Assembly (NCBI GenBank): GCA_902782245.1
Contig: CACZMI010000010.1
Location: 1-43,822, forward strand
Direction of reading: 5' to 3'
DNA length: 43,822 nt
From: an uncultured Bacteroidales bacterium
Lineage (GTDB): Bacteria > Bacteroidota > Bacteroidia > Bacteroidales > Bacteroidaceae
Shown piece after piece: positions 6,070-16,893 of this stretch (within the stretch, counting starts at the first letter, position 1; every line of letters begins with the position of its first letter). Below the pieces are notes generated by a model that had not been told where the DNA came from, searched no databases, and was given only the letters and a program-made list of their open reading frames with translations. A program made the translations under genes and the position numbers.

Positions 6070-8258
6070 GTGCAATGAACAGGGATGACAACCGTTCACA
6101 GGAGAAGAAGAGGGTATCCCGCAAATACCTGTCCCTTTTCTTCCTGATGCTTGTGTGGGGTGCGCTGATTATCATCAAGATGGGACTTGTGATGTTTGGC
6201 GAGCGGCAGTACTGGAATGAGGTAAACCGTAGCATGACCCCCGAAAACAGGGTGATTGCCCCGCGCAGGGGTAATATCCTCAGTGATGAAGGACTGCTTC
6301 TGGCCAGCAGTGTCAAGCAGTACCGGGTGTTCCTGGATTTCCGTACATCCGAGAGCGAAGCAAAGCGTAAGGAACGCGACCAGTTGCGTAAGGATACACT
6401 GTATACCAGACATCTGGCGGAATTTTCACGTCAGATGCATGAAATATTCCCCAATTACTCGGTGCAGGAGTTTGCGACCCATTACGAGAACGGTTTTAAG
6501 AACAAGTCACACTCCTGGCCTCTGTTGCCTGGCGTGTCACGCAACTCATACCCGATTTCTTACAATCAGTACAAGTCACTGGGACAGACCGTGTGGATGA
6601 AGCCCAAGTACAGGGGGTGGTTCTTTGGTGCAGAGGAAAAAATCTCCCGCGAGAAGCCTTTCGGGACACTGGCATCACGCACCATCGGTGCCATGTATGA
6701 GGCCAAAGACTCAGCCCGATATGGTCTGGAACTCTCGTTTGACTCATTGCTTCGCGGTGTGCCGGGCCGCGGTCATCAGGAGAAGGTGCAGAACGTGACC
6801 CGTATGGTGGCCGATGTCCCGCAGATTGACGGCTGTGACGTACATACGACAATCAACGTGGACATGCAGGATATTGCCGAGGTGGCATTGCGTAACGTGA
6901 TGAACACACACAGCACTGCAGTATCGGGAATTGTGGTGCTTATGGAGGTTCATACCGGTGATATCAAGGCTATGGCCAGCCTCACCAAGACCGCTCCAGG
7001 TCAGTTTGACGAGATTCAGAACAATGCTGTGAGGGAGATTTTTGAGCCAGGTTCCACTTTCAAGACGGTATCCATGATGGTGGGGCTCGATGAAGGGAAG
7101 TTTGATATTACAGACAGCATATTCTGTGAGAACGGCAGTTATGGAGGATACGGAGGCCCCAAACCTATGACTGATTCACATAGGAACGGATGGCTGGATG
7201 TTCCGCATATCCTGGCCGAATCAAGTAACATAGGTACATCAAAACTTATTCATGCCGCATTCAAGGATCACCCGGAGGATTATGTTGACGGCATATACCG
7301 TACGGGAATCAATACGCACTTCAGCCTTCAGCTTACCGGTACTGCCGCTCCTGTAATAAGACGTGACGGTTACTGGGATGCAACCCGTCTGCCGTGGATG
7401 TCCATAGGCTATAACACCCAGTTGCCGGTAATTAATACCCTGGCATTCTACAACGGCATAGCAAACGGCGGCTGTATGGTGGCTCCCCGTCTGGTTACAG
7501 AAGTCACCCGTGACGGAGAGGTGATTAAGGAAATCCCGGTAGAAGTGGTGTGCCGCCATATGTGCAAGGATGAGACTCTCGAAAAACTCAGATATATGCT
7601 TGAGTTGGTAACCGTAGAGGGAACAGGAAAGGGTGCCGCATCAAAGCATTTCAGGACAGCCGGCAAGACGGGTACCGCGCAGACATCACATGGATCGGCC
7701 GGTTACCAAGGCGGAATCCGTGGTTATATGGTGTCGTTCTGCGGCTATTTCCCGGCCGATAATCCGCAATACTCCTGCATAGTGTCCGTACGCAATGAAG
7801 GCGGTAATGCCGGTGGCGGAACCTGGGCAGCACCCGCATTCCGTGAGATATCGGAGAGGGTTATGGCCAGCCGTGATTTGAGGGATATAAGTGAGGCATA
7901 TGATTCTGTACACCAGTTCATTCCCAAGGTGATGCCGGGCGATTTGGCCAAGGCAGGCACAGTGCTCAAGGGTTTGGGCAAGAAGAATCTGATGCGTAAG
8001 ACAGACCGTTCACTCCCTGACAGCATATGGGGATGGGTCAATTCCGACTCTGGCCGATACGTGATGAATTACGCGGAGTATGCAGAAGGCGTGGTGCCCG
8101 ATGTACGCGGGATGGGGGCATCGGACGCCATTTACCTGCTGGAACGTATGGGAATGAGAGTGAGCATTGAAGGAGTGGGTAAGGTAAAGACCCAGGTGCC
8201 GGCCCGCAACACCCGTTTCAGGAAAGGCGACAGAATACAGTTAACATTATCAATGTGA
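6066..8258 (+). CDS. ftsI: Septal peptidoglycan transpeptidase FtsI (class B PBP3) with PASTA domain
   Basis: This 730-residue class B penicillin-binding protein cross-links septal peptidoglycan in partnership with FtsW. It has a basic cytoplasmic N-terminus, one membrane anchor at about residues 22-42, a dimerisation region, and a transpeptidase domain. The three active-site motifs are present: S330-T-F-K333 (acylated serine), S386-S-N388, and K534-T-G536. The last 60 or so residues (from about VVPDVRGM) form a PASTA domain, commonly seen in Bacteroidetes and Gram-positive FtsI but not in E. coli FtsI. The ATG at 6066 overlaps the ftsL stop codon. The next gene, murE, begins at the stop codon, so all are probably translationally coupled. 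Confidence 0.95.
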   Translation: MSAMNRDDNRSQEKKRVSRKYLSLFFLMLVWGALIIIKMGLVMFGERQYWNEVNRSMTPENRVIAPRRGNILSDEGLLLASSVKQYRVFLDFRTSESEAKRKERDQLRKDTLYTRHLAEFSRQMHEIFPNYSVQEFATHYENGFKNKSHSWPLLPGVSRNSYPISYNQYKSLGQTVWMKPKYRGWFFGAEEKISREKPFGTLASRTIGAMYEAKDSARYGLELSFDSLLRGVPGRGHQEKVQNVTRMVADVPQIDGCDVHTTINVDMQDIAEVALRNVMNTHSTAVSGIVVLMEVHTGDIKAMASLTKTAPGQFDEIQNNAVREIFEPGSTFKTVSMMVGLDEGKFDITDSIFCENGSYGGYGGPKPMTDSHRNGWLDVPHILAESSNIGTSKLIHAAFKDHPEDYVDGIYRTGINTHFSLQLTGTAAPVIRRDGYWDATRLPWMSIGYNTQLPVINTLAFYNGIANGGCMVAPRLVTEVTRDGEVIKEIPVEVVCRHMCKDETLEKLRYMLELVTVEGTGKGAASKHFRTAGKTGTAQTSHGSAGYQGGIRGYMVSFCGYFPADNPQYSCIVSVRNEGGNAGGGTWAAPAFREISERVMASRDLRDISEAYDSVHQFIPKVMPGDLAKAGTVLKGLGKKNLMRKTDRSLPDSIWGWVNSDSGRYVMNYAEYAEGVVPDVRGMGASDAIYLLERMGMRVSIEGVGKVKTQVPARNTRFRKGDRIQLTLSM

Positions 8259-8263
8259 CATAT

Positions 8264-9712
8264 ATGGTGACAATTGGAGAACTTGTTTCAGGACTTAAGA
8301 CACTGCGTACGGTAGGTGATACCGGGGTGGAGGTTACCGATATCCAGCTGGATTCACGCAAGGTATCAAAAGGATGTCTGTTCGTGGCCATGCGCGGAAC
8401 TACCGTTGACGGCCATCAGTTCATTCCCAAGGCTATTGAGTTGGGCGCTGCATCGGTCTTGTGTGAGGTGTTGCCCGATGAGACAGTGAGCGGCGTTACA
8501 TACGTGCAGGTACCTGACTGCGAGGATGTGGTGGGTACGGTGGCCACAAGATTCTTTGGCAATCCCACCGACAAAGTCAAACTGGTGGGTGTTACCGGCA
8601 CCAACGGCAAGACCACCATCGCCACATTGCTTTACAACATGTTCCGCAAGTTCGGATACAAGACCGGCCTGCTGTCAACGGTATGCAATTACATAGACGG
8701 AGAGCCCATTCCCGCCGATCATACCACACCGGATGCGGTTACGCTTAACCGTCTGCTGGGACGTATGGCCGATGAAGGGTGCAAATACGTATTCATGGAG
8801 TGCAGTTCGCACGCCATCGTGCAGAAGCGCATTGGCGGACTCAAGTATGCAGGCGGCATATTCACAAACCTGACACGTGACCACCTGGATTACCATAAGA
8901 CGGTTGAGAACTATCTCAAGGCCAAGAAGAAGTTCTTTGACGATATGCCCAAGGACGCCTTTGTGGTGACAAATCTGGATGATAAAAACGGCCTGGTCAT
9001 GACACAGAACACCAAGGCCAAGGTTACCACATACTCTCTGCGCAGCATGAGCGATTTCAAGGGCCGTCTGCTGGAGTCGGGATTTGACGGAATGCTGCTT
9101 GAAATAAACGGACGCGAGGTGTTCCTTAAGTTCATAGGCAAATTCAATGCAAGCAACCTGCTGGCCGTTTACGGTACCGCAGTGAACCTGGGCCGCGATC
9201 CGATGGAGGTGCTCACCGTGATGAGTACCCTGGTTCCGGTGAACGGCAGGTTTGATGCAATACGCTCCCCCAAGGGATTCACCGCAATCGTGGATTACGC
9301 CCATACTCCCGATGCCCTGACAAACGTGCTCACTACAATCGTTGATGTGCTTGACGGAAAGGGTCAGATAATAACAGTGGTGGGTGCCGGCGGCAACCGT
9401 GACAAGGGCAAGCGTCCGCTTATGGCCAAGGAGAGCGTAAAATACAGTGACCGTGTAATAATAACATCGGACAACCCCCGTTTTGAGGAGCCGCAGGATA
9501 TAATCAACGATATGCTGGCAGGCCTTACAAAGGAGGATATGCAGAAGGTGATATCGATTGTTGACCGCCGCGAGGCCATACGTACGGCCTGTATGATGGC
9601 TCAGGCGGGTGATGTTATCCTGGTGGCCGGCAAGGGTCATGAGGATTATCAGGAGATAAAGGGAGTCAAGCATCATTTTGACGACCATGAGGTAATACGT
9701 GAATGCTTTTAA
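8264..9712 (+). CDS. murE: UDP-MurNAc-L-Ala-D-Glu:meso-diaminopimelate ligase MurE
   Basis: MurE adds the third residue of the peptidoglycan stem peptide in the cytoplasm, using ATP. With the ATG at 8264 the protein has 482 residues. The P-loop GTNGKTT lies at residues 112-118, followed by the Mur-ligase central domain and a C-terminal domain with D403-N-P-R406. The DNPR motif is the established signature of meso-diaminopimelate specificity, so the wall is predicted to be DAP type. A GTG at 8255 in the same frame overlaps the ftsI stop and could be an alternative start adding three residues. The gene sits between ftsI and mraY, with 13 bases before the latter. Confidence 0.96.
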   Translation: MVTIGELVSGLKTLRTVGDTGVEVTDIQLDSRKVSKGCLFVAMRGTTVDGHQFIPKAIELGAASVLCEVLPDETVSGVTYVQVPDCEDVVGTVATRFFGNPTDKVKLVGVTGTNGKTTIATLLYNMFRKFGYKTGLLSTVCNYIDGEPIPADHTTPDAVTLNRLLGRMADEGCKYVFMECSSHAIVQKRIGGLKYAGGIFTNLTRDHLDYHKTVENYLKAKKKFFDDMPKDAFVVTNLDDKNGLVMTQNTKAKVTTYSLRSMSDFKGRLLESGFDGMLLEINGREVFLKFIGKFNASNLLAVYGTAVNLGRDPMEVLTVMSTLVPVNGRFDAIRSPKGFTAIVDYAHTPDALTNVLTTIVDVLDGKGQIITVVGAGGNRDKGKRPLMAKESVKYSDRVIITSDNPRFEEPQDIINDMLAGLTKEDMQKVISIVDRREAIRTACMMAQAGDVILVAGKGHEDYQEIKGVKHHFDDHEVIRECF

Positions 9713-9725
9713 ATAAATGGTATAG

Positions 9726-11012
9726 ATGCTGTACAGTCTGTTTGAATACTTGAAGAATTCCGGATTTGATATTCCGGGTGGTGGAATGTTCAGTTATGTG
9801 ACCTTCAGGGCCATATTCGCACTGGTTACGTCACTGGTGGTGTCATGCTGGTTCGGCAGTCATTTCATTGACATGCTCAAGCGCCGCAACATATCCGAGA
9901 CGCAGCGTGATGTAAAACTGGATCCGTTCGGCGTGACCAAGAAGGGCGTTCCCACTATGGGAGGTGTGATAATCATAGTGGCTATCCTGCTTCCATGTAT
10001 TCTGATAGGTGACCTGAAGAATGTATATATGTGGCTCATGCTCATAACCACCGTCATTCTTGGAGCCATAGGATTTGCCGATGACTATATCAAGACATTC
10101 CGCAAGAACAAAGACGGACTCAACGGATGGATAAAGGTGGCCGGACAACTTGCTCTGGGTCTGATAGTTGGCCTGACTCTGCGTTACAGCCCCCAGGTGG
10201 TGATAAACGAGAAAGTCGAGACACGCATTGAGAACAATACCGAGATAGTTGTAAAGACTCCCGATGTAAAATCCACCCGTACCACTATACCGTTCTTCAA
10301 GAACCATAACCTGAACTATGCCGATGCTTTCGGTTGGCTGGGTGACAAGGCCAAATATCCGGCCGGCTGGGTGTTCTTTGTGCTGCTTACGCTGTTTATC
10401 GTAACAGCCGTATCGAACGGATCCAACCTGAATGACGGCATGGACGGTATGGCGGCCGGAAACAGCGCCATAATAGGAGTGACGCTGGGTATATTAGCCT
10501 ATGTGTCCAGTAATGTAGTGACCGCAAGCCATTTTGACCTTATGTACGTGCCCGGAAGCCAGGAGGTGGTAGTCTATCTGGCTGCATTCGTGGGTGCCCT
10601 GATAGGTTTCCTGTGGTTCAACTCATACCCGGCACAGATATTCATGGGTGATACCGGCAGTCTGACAATAGGAGGAATCATAGCCGTGGCTGCGCTCTGC
10701 ATACATAAGGAATTGCTGCTGCCCATACTGTGCGGTGTGTTTCTGGTGGAGAGCCTGTCGGTCATTTGCCAGCGTTTCTACTATAAGCTGGGTAAGCGCA
10801 AGGGTGTGCACCAGCGCATATGGAAGCGCACTCCAATACATGATCATTACCGTACAAGCATGGAGCAGGTGCTCAAGGCCGATCCCACAAGCACGGTCAA
10901 GTTCCACGGTAATGACAACAAGTTACAGTTTGAGACCAAAATAACGCTCAGGACCTGGATCATAAGCATAGGTCTTGCAGCACTTACCATATTGACCTTG
11001 AAAATCAGATGA
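9726..11012 (+). CDS. mraY: Phospho-MurNAc-pentapeptide transferase MraY
   Basis: MraY is the integral membrane enzyme that transfers phospho-MurNAc-pentapeptide from UDP to undecaprenyl phosphate, forming lipid I. The 428-residue protein has about ten membrane segments. It carries the catalytic Asp motifs A118-D-D-Y121 (in FADDYIK) and N236-D-G-M-D-G241, and a later FMGDTGSL motif. It is longer than the E. coli enzyme (about 360) because of an extra loop at about residues 155-200 containing charged, Thr-rich sequence. Such an insertion is usual in Bacteroidetes MraY as far as I recall. The stop codon overlaps the murD start (ATGA). Confidence 0.96.
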   Translation: MLYSLFEYLKNSGFDIPGGGMFSYVTFRAIFALVTSLVVSCWFGSHFIDMLKRRNISETQRDVKLDPFGVTKKGVPTMGGVIIIVAILLPCILIGDLKNVYMWLMLITTVILGAIGFADDYIKTFRKNKDGLNGWIKVAGQLALGLIVGLTLRYSPQVVINEKVETRIENNTEIVVKTPDVKSTRTTIPFFKNHNLNYADAFGWLGDKAKYPAGWVFFVLLTLFIVTAVSNGSNLNDGMDGMAAGNSAIIGVTLGILAYVSSNVVTASHFDLMYVPGSQEVVVYLAAFVGALIGFLWFNSYPAQIFMGDTGSLTIGGIIAVAALCIHKELLLPILCGVFLVESLSVICQRFYYKLGKRKGVHQRIWKRTPIHDHYRTSMEQVLKADPTSTVKFHGNDNKLQFETKITLRTWIISIGLAALTILTLKIR

Positions 11013-12355
11013 GAATTATGTCACAGAAGAAAATTGTTGTTCTGGGTGCAGGAGAGAGCGGTACAGGCGCAGCCATTCTGGCAAAGGCCAAGGGCTTTGA
11101 CGTGTTTGTATCGGACCTGTCCGAGATAAAGGAGCATTACCGTAACGAACTGGATGCCCGTGGAATAGAGTGGGAACAGAAACAGCATACCGAGGAGCGT
11201 ATCCTTGCGGCCGATGAGATCATCAAGAGCCCGGGTATCCCCAAGGAGGCCCCCATCATACAGAAACTGATGGCGCAGGGCACTCCCATTATATCGGAGA
11301 TTGAGTTTGCCGGCCGATACACCAACGCCAAGATGATCTGCATAACCGGATCCAACGGCAAGACCACGACCACATCGCTCATATACCATATATTCAAGAT
11401 GGCGGGTATGAATGTGGGTCTGGCCGGTAACATAGGCAGCAGCCTGGCATGGCAGGTGGCCGAGAAGAACTATGACTACTATGTGATAGAGTTGAGCAGT
11501 TTCCAGTTGGACAACATGTATGACTTCAAGGCCGATATAGCCATCCTTATGAACATAACGCCCGATCATCTGGACCGTTATGACTATGAGATGCAGAACT
11601 ACGTGGATGCCAAGATGAGGGTCATCCGCAACCAGACCAAGGACGATGCGTTCGTATACTGGAGCGACGATCCTATCATTACCCGTGAACTCAAGAAGTA
11701 CGGTCTCAAGGCTACCCTCTATCCTTTTGCCGAGGCCAAGCGTGAGGATCTGGCTGCTTACGTGGAGGACGGAACCCTTTACTTCAACAAGCCGTACTCA
11801 TTCAATATGGAGCAGGAGTCACTGGCTCTCACCGGCAAGCATAACCTGTACAACTCCATGGCTGCCGGTATATCGGCCAACATTGCCGGTATCAAGAGCG
11901 AGACCATACGTAAGGCTCTGCAGACTTTCCAGGGCGTGGAACACCGCCTGGAGCGTGTTACAAGGGTTAACGGCATTGACTTTATTAATGACTCCAAGGC
12001 TACCAACGTGAACAGCTGCTGGTACGCCCTGCAGAGCATGCCTGTAAAGTGCGTTCTCATATTGGGCGGTAAGGATAAAGGCAATGACTACAACGAGATT
12101 GCGGACCTGGTACGCGAAAAGTGCTGCGGTCTGGTCTATATGGGTCTGCACAACGAGAAACTGCATGGTTTCTTTGACGGTTTCGGACTCCCCGTGGCCG
12201 ATGTGCAGTCAATGAAGGATGCTGTTGATGCCGCATATAAGATGGCTCATCCGGGCGAGATAGTACTGCTCAGTCCCTGCTGTGCCAGCTTTGACCTCTT
12301 TAAGAGTTATGAGGATAGAGGCGATCAGTTCAAGGCTTGCGTAAGAGCATTATAA
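11009..12355 (+). CDS. murD: UDP-MurNAc-L-alanine:D-glutamate ligase MurD
   Basis: MurD adds D-glutamate to UDP-MurNAc-L-Ala. The 448-residue protein starts with a Rossmann-like UDP-binding domain (VVLGAGESGTG), then the ATP-binding motif G114-S-N-G-K-T-T-T121, the central domain with MNITPDHLDRY, and a C-terminal domain with FINDSKATN and LGGKDKG. All are typical of MurD. Two in-frame ATG codons are possible: 11009, which overlaps the mraY stop and suits translational coupling, and 11018, which would give the more usual MSQKK start. The length is normal for the family either way. Seven bases separate it from ftsW. Confidence 0.96.
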   Translation: MRIMSQKKIVVLGAGESGTGAAILAKAKGFDVFVSDLSEIKEHYRNELDARGIEWEQKQHTEERILAADEIIKSPGIPKEAPIIQKLMAQGTPIISEIEFAGRYTNAKMICITGSNGKTTTTSLIYHIFKMAGMNVGLAGNIGSSLAWQVAEKNYDYYVIELSSFQLDNMYDFKADIAILMNITPDHLDRYDYEMQNYVDAKMRVIRNQTKDDAFVYWSDDPIITRELKKYGLKATLYPFAEAKREDLAAYVEDGTLYFNKPYSFNMEQESLALTGKHNLYNSMAAGISANIAGIKSETIRKALQTFQGVEHRLERVTRVNGIDFINDSKATNVNSCWYALQSMPVKCVLILGGKDKGNDYNEIADLVREKCCGLVYMGLHNEKLHGFFDGFGLPVADVQSMKDAVDAAYKMAHPGEIVLLSPCCASFDLFKSYEDRGDQFKACVRAL

Positions 12356-12362
12356 AAAGGAT

Positions 12363-13640
12363 ATGGATACGACGGAGGATAAACCCAAACGCAGACAACT
12401 GCTCAACGGAGACCGTACCATCTGGGCAATGGTTTTCGTGTTGTGCGCAATATCCCTTGTGGAGGTGTTCAGCGCCAGTAGCCGTCTTACGTTCGGCAAG
12501 AGCAGTTTCCTGACACCGATAATATCGCATACCTTGCACCTTTGCATAGGTCTGGGAGGTATGTGGGTGGTACATCTTTTCCACTACAAGTGGTATAAGC
12601 TGTTCCCGATTTTCCTGGTGCCTATGGCTGTACTGCTGCTGGGTTATCTCTCTCTGCGCGGTATGGGAACATCAAATGCCGAGCGTTGGATTAATCTGGG
12701 ATTCATCCAGTTGCAGCCGTCGGAACTGGGTAAGATAGGTGTAATTATGGCGGTGGCTTACTGGCTTTCCAAACTTAAGACCGATGATGAACTGAGCCAG
12801 GCCAATACTTTCTGGAAAATACTGGGACTGACAGGGTTGGTCGATGCTCTTATCGTTGGTGAAAACCTCTCTACGGCAGTCCTGCTTGCCGGTGTAGTAT
12901 ATGTGATGATGATACTTGGCGGCATATCATGGAAGCGTATCCTTGCGCTCACGGGAGTAGTTACGGCTGCAGGTACAGTCGCCATACTGTTTCTGCTGTT
13001 CGTGCCGCCCCAGACATTGAAGGAACTCAAGTTTATTCCGGACCGTGCTCTCACATGGCAGGACAGACTGTTGGATTACTTCCATGCTACTGATAAGCCC
13101 AACGCTTATGAGTATGCCAAGTACGAAGCCCCGCAAAAGCCGCAGGAGACACATGCCAACATAGCTATTGCCACAAGTAACATATTGGGCAAGGGTCCCG
13201 GCAACTCAAATGAGCGGGATTATCTGCAGGAAGCCAGTTGTGACTTTATATACGCCATCATCATCGAGGAGTTGGGCATGGTGGGTGGAATATTTGTGAT
13301 ACTGGTCTATGTAGTGCTGCTTTTCAGGGTGGGACGCATAGCGACACGATGTAAGGAGAAATACCCCGCATATCTGGCTATGGGCCTGGGTATGCTTCTG
13401 GGATTGCAGGCTTTCATCAATATGTCGGTGGCAGTGGGTCTGTTCCCGGTAACCGGACAGCCGCTTCCGCTTATAAGCAAGGGAGGAACATCCATTCTTA
13501 TGGCAAGCGGATGTGTGGGAATGCTGTTGGGAATAAGCAACACTATAGACAAGGAGGCCCGCGGAGAGCAGGCGCTGGGTACCGGTGCCGATATCCCCAC
13601 CCCGGTTGACGGACAGGAATCTTTTGACGAAACTAAATAA
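12363..13640 (+). CDS. ftsW: Lipid II polymerase FtsW (SEDS family)
   Basis: FtsW is the SEDS-family peptidoglycan glycosyltransferase of the divisome and works with FtsI. The 425-residue protein has around ten membrane segments. Family landmarks include NLGFIQLQPSELGK (P119-S-E121), a conserved AIIIEELG segment in the large periplasmic loop region, and the late signature beginning at P367, PLPLISKGGTS. The last 30 or so residues are hydrophilic and acidic (EARGEQALG onward), forming a cytoplasmic tail. Its position between murD and murG is the standard dcw order. A RodA paralogue is the only real alternative, and the cluster argues against it. Confidence 0.95.
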   Translation: MDTTEDKPKRRQLLNGDRTIWAMVFVLCAISLVEVFSASSRLTFGKSSFLTPIISHTLHLCIGLGGMWVVHLFHYKWYKLFPIFLVPMAVLLLGYLSLRGMGTSNAERWINLGFIQLQPSELGKIGVIMAVAYWLSKLKTDDELSQANTFWKILGLTGLVDALIVGENLSTAVLLAGVVYVMMILGGISWKRILALTGVVTAAGTVAILFLLFVPPQTLKELKFIPDRALTWQDRLLDYFHATDKPNAYEYAKYEAPQKPQETHANIAIATSNILGKGPGNSNERDYLQEASCDFIYAIIIEELGMVGGIFVILVYVVLLFRVGRIATRCKEKYPAYLAMGLGMLLGLQAFINMSVAVGLFPVTGQPLPLISKGGTSILMASGCVGMLLGISNTIDKEARGEQALGTGADIPTPVDGQESFDETK

Positions 13641-13644
13641 ACAT

Positions 13645-16149
13645 ATGGAGGCAAAACCAAGAATAATAATCAGCGGAGGCGGTACGGGAGGTCATATCTT
13701 TCCTGCAGTTTCAATAGCTCATGCAATCAAGGCTCTGAACCCGGATACGGAGATTCTGTTTGTTGGTGCAGAGGGCAGAATGGAGATGCAGCGTGTGCCG
13801 CAGGCCGGATTTGAGATAAAGGGACTTCCCATCTGCGGGTTTGACCGTAAGAATCCTTTCAGGAACATAGTGGTACTGTTCAAGATAATGCGCAGCCAGA
13901 TGATGGCACGCCGCATCATACGTCAGTTCCGTCCCATGGTTGCCGTGGGAGTGGGAGGTTATGCAAGTGGTCCAACCCTGCGCATAGCAGGCAAGATGGG
14001 TATTCCCACCCTGCTTCAGGAACAGAACTCATATGCGGGTGTAACCAATAAGATTCTTGCCAGGAAGGCCTCCAGGATATGTGTGGCATATGACGGCATG
14101 GAGCGTTTCTTTCCTGCCGACAAGATACTCAAAACAGGTAATCCGGTACGTCCGACACTTACAAAAGGCGGCATCACCCGTAAGAAGGCAAGCGCCGCTA
14201 TGGGACTTGATCCGGACAAGAGAACAGTGCTCATCGTGGGAGGCAGCCTGGGTGCACGTACACTGAATGAGAGCGTTATGGCCAACCTGGACCTGATACG
14301 CATGTCGGATGACGTACAGTTTGTATGGCAGACAGGCAAGTATTACTTTGAGGAGATGAAAAACCGCCTGGCCGCCGAACAGCCGGTAGGCAATCTTTTC
14401 CCCACTGAGTTCGTACAGGATATGGATCAGGCTTATGCAGCCGCCGATCTGGTTATATCGCGTGCCGGTGCCGGTACCATATCCGAACTATGCCTGCTGG
14501 GCAAGCCGGTAATTCTTGTTCCGTCACCCAATGTGGCCGAGGACCATCAGACCAAGAACGCCCTGGCACTGGCCGACAAGGATGCCGCAATCCATATCCG
14601 TGACGTGGACGCCAAGAAGGAACTGATACCTGCCGCAATAGATCTGGTAAAGGATGAGGTCCGTTTGGAACAGCTTCATGACAATATACTGAAACTGGCT
14701 ATGTATGATTCGGCCGAGATCATTGCCCGTGAGGTTCTCAAACTGGCAGGTTACGGCAGCGGATCTCTTAAGCTGGACGATATAAAATCTGTCTATTTCG
14801 TGGGCGCCGGAGGCATAGGAATGAGTGCTCTGGTACGTTACTTCCTGGCCCGCGGATGCAAGGTGGGCGGTTATGACCGTACATCGACCGATCTTACATC
14901 GGCCCTGATAAAGGAGGGCGCCATGATAGGGTTTGAGGATGACGTTGACAAGGTGGATGCCTGCTTTAAGGATTCGGCGTCAACCCTTGTGGTCTACACT
15001 CCGGCCATTCCGGCCGATAACCGGATACTCACATGGTTCAACATGCATTGCTTTGACGTGCAGAAACGCGCTCAGGTACTGGGTACGCTTACCCGTTCTC
15101 TGGACGGGCTGTGCGTGGCCGGAACTCACGGCAAGACCACCACATCATCCATGCTGGCTTATATTCTGGACGGTACGGATGAGGGCTGCAATGCGTTCCT
15201 GGGTGGTATACTCAAGAATATTCAGAGCAATCTGATGATAAGCAACAGGAGCCGCCGCGTGGTTATTGAGGCCGATGAGTTTGACCGCTCGTTCCATCAT
15301 CTTACCCCGCTAAGGTCTGTCATTACCGCGGTGGATGCCGACCATCTGGATATTTACGGCACCTATGAGGCATATATTGAGAGTTTCCGCAAGTATACCT
15401 CACTCATTAAACCGGGAGGTGACCTGGTGCTTCATGCGGGCCTGGCCGACAGAATCATGCCGCAACTTCAGAAAGGTGTGAATCTCTATACCTACGGACT
15501 TGATGAAGGCTATTTCCATGCCGCAAACATAAGGGTGGGTAACGGAGAACTCAAGTTTGACTATGTGTCTCCGCTGGGCAGCATTGCCGATGTGGAACTG
15601 GGTGTGCCCATTCCTATCAATGTGGAGAATGCGGTGGCCGCTATGGCTATGGCACAGTTGAGCGGCGCATCGGATGATGTAATACGTGAGAGGATAGGGT
15701 CATTCCGCGGATGTGACCGCCGTTTTGATTTTCATGTAAAGAAGGCCGACAAGGTCTATCTGAGTGATTATGCCCATCATCCCGAGGAGATCCGTCAGTG
15801 CGCCCTGTCGCTGCGCAAGCTTTACGCCGACCGTAAGTTGACATGCATATTCCAGCCGCATCTATATACCCGCACAAGGGACTTCTACAATGAGTTTGCA
15901 GACAGTCTGTCTCTTTTTGATGAGGTATGGCTGCTGGAGATTTACCCCGCCCGTGAGCAACCCATACCTGGAGTGACAAGTGCTCTGCTTTCAGAGAATA
16001 TGAAACCCGGTGTATGCAAGGGAATCATATCCCGCAACCAGGTACCCGAACTTGTCAAGTCTATCAGGGATGATGTTCAGGTGCTGGTAACCCTGGGTGC
16101 AGGTGATCTGGAGGATTACGTTGAGACTATAACCGATATACTCAAATAA
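13645..16149 (+). CDS. murG-murC: MurG-MurC fusion: lipid I GlcNAc-transferase joined to UDP-MurNAc:L-alanine ligase
   Basis: One uninterrupted 834-residue reading frame contains two complete enzymes. Residues 1 to about 370 are MurG, which adds GlcNAc to lipid I at the inner face of the membrane: GGGTGG at residues 11-16, QEQNSYAGVTNKIL, and the nucleotide-sugar signature S272-RAGAGTIS-E281. From about residue 378 the frame continues as MurC, the first amino-acid ligase of the pathway: IKSVYFVGAGGIGMSAL, P-loop G493-THGKTTT500, DEFDRSFHHL, and YAHHP with H711-H712. Both halves have full family length and all key motifs. The linker is only about ten residues (AGYGSGSLKL), with no stop codon or start signal between them. 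In most relatives the two genes are separate neighbours in this order. The ATG at 13645 is four bases after ftsW and gives the usual MurG start. A real fusion seems likely, though a base-call error removing a stop codon cannot be excluded from one sequence. Confidence 0.92.
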   Translation: MEAKPRIIISGGGTGGHIFPAVSIAHAIKALNPDTEILFVGAEGRMEMQRVPQAGFEIKGLPICGFDRKNPFRNIVVLFKIMRSQMMARRIIRQFRPMVAVGVGGYASGPTLRIAGKMGIPTLLQEQNSYAGVTNKILARKASRICVAYDGMERFFPADKILKTGNPVRPTLTKGGITRKKASAAMGLDPDKRTVLIVGGSLGARTLNESVMANLDLIRMSDDVQFVWQTGKYYFEEMKNRLAAEQPVGNLFPTEFVQDMDQAYAAADLVISRAGAGTISELCLLGKPVILVPSPNVAEDHQTKNALALADKDAAIHIRDVDAKKELIPAAIDLVKDEVRLEQLHDNILKLAMYDSAEIIAREVLKLAGYGSGSLKLDDIKSVYFVGAGGIGMSALVRYFLARGCKVGGYDRTSTDLTSALIKEGAMIGFEDDVDKVDACFKDSASTLVVYTPAIPADNRILTWFNMHCFDVQKRAQVLGTLTRSLDGLCVAGTHGKTTTSSMLAYILDGTDEGCNAFLGGILKNIQSNLMISNRSRRVVIEADEFDRSFHHLTPLRSVITAVDADHLDIYGTYEAYIESFRKYTSLIKPGGDLVLHAGLADRIMPQLQKGVNLYTYGLDEGYFHAANIRVGNGELKFDYVSPLGSIADVELGVPIPINVENAVAAMAMAQLSGASDDVIRERIGSFRGCDRRFDFHVKKADKVYLSDYAHHPEEIRQCALSLRKLYADRKLTCIFQPHLYTRTRDFYNEFADSLSLFDEVWLLEIYPAREQPIPGVTSALLSENMKPGVCKGIISRNQVPELVKSIRDDVQVLVTLGAGDLEDYVETITDILK

Positions 16150-16150
16150 G

Positions 16151-16888
16151 GTGTTAAAGAAGATTCTGTCCATATTAACGGTGGTCGTGCTGGCCGGATA
16201 TCTGGGATATTCGCTGCTGGCGCTGACAGACAGGCATGAAGATGTCCGTCTGTGCCGTGGCATAGACCTCCATATTACGGACAGCCTTCATTTTGACCTT
16301 ATTGATGAGGAGATGGTTCTGCAGGTTCTGCAGGAACATTCCATAGATCCGACGGGGCTGCCGCTGGATGAGATTGACCTTGAAAAGACAGAGGCAACGC
16401 TTCTGCTGCATCCTCTGGTAGGCAAGGTTCAGTGTTACAAGACCGGCGGTGATCTGCTCAGAATAAACCTGTCCAGTAAGGTGCCGTTGGTGCGAGTCAT
16501 CAATAACCGCGGCAATGACTTCTATGTTGACAGCCGGGGTGAGATACTGACGCAGCATTCGCTGGCCGTACAGTTGCCGGTGGCAACCGGTTACATAGAC
16601 CGCCAGTTTGCATCGCACCAGTTGCTTGAGGTGGTTCGTGTCCTGGACCGTTCGGAGTTCTGGAAGGCTCAGGTGGAGCAGATAAATGTTACGCGTGACG
16701 GACAGATTGAACTTGTACCCCGCGTGGGTGATCATCTGCTCATTCTGGGTACGGCCGATAATGTGGAGGACAAACTGGAACGTCTGATGAACTTTTACTC
16801 AAAGGGTCTGGATAACGTAGGCTGGAACAAATACCGTTCAATAAGCGTGGCTTACGATGGTCAGGTGGTATGTAAGAAACGAAAATAA
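16151..16888 (+). CDS. ftsQ: Cell division protein FtsQ
   Basis: The 245-residue protein has a short basic head, one membrane segment at about residues 5-24, and a periplasmic domain. The part after the membrane resembles the POTRA domain (about residues 35-105, containing DLEKTEATLLLHPLVGKVQCY) followed by the FtsQ/DivIB beta domain with YVDSRGEIL. FtsQ recruits FtsL and FtsI to the septum. The start is GTG at 16151, one base after the murG-murC stop; it directly precedes LKKIL and no better start exists. The position between murC and ftsA supports the name, since sequence conservation of FtsQ is weak. Confidence 0.9.
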   Translation: MLKKILSILTVVVLAGYLGYSLLALTDRHEDVRLCRGIDLHITDSLHFDLIDEEMVLQVLQEHSIDPTGLPLDEIDLEKTEATLLLHPLVGKVQCYKTGGDLLRINLSSKVPLVRVINNRGNDFYVDSRGEILTQHSLAVQLPVATGYIDRQFASHQLLEVVRVLDRSEFWKAQVEQINVTRDGQIELVPRVGDHLLILGTADNVEDKLERLMNFYSKGLDNVGWNKYRSISVAYDGQVVCKKRK

Positions 16889-16893
16889 GATAG

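Noticed and set aside
8675-9688. 337-codon open frame on the minus strand opposite murE
   Set aside because: It lies fully inside murE, which has complete family motifs. The translation is His/Tyr/Cys-rich without domain resemblance, as expected for an antisense shadow.
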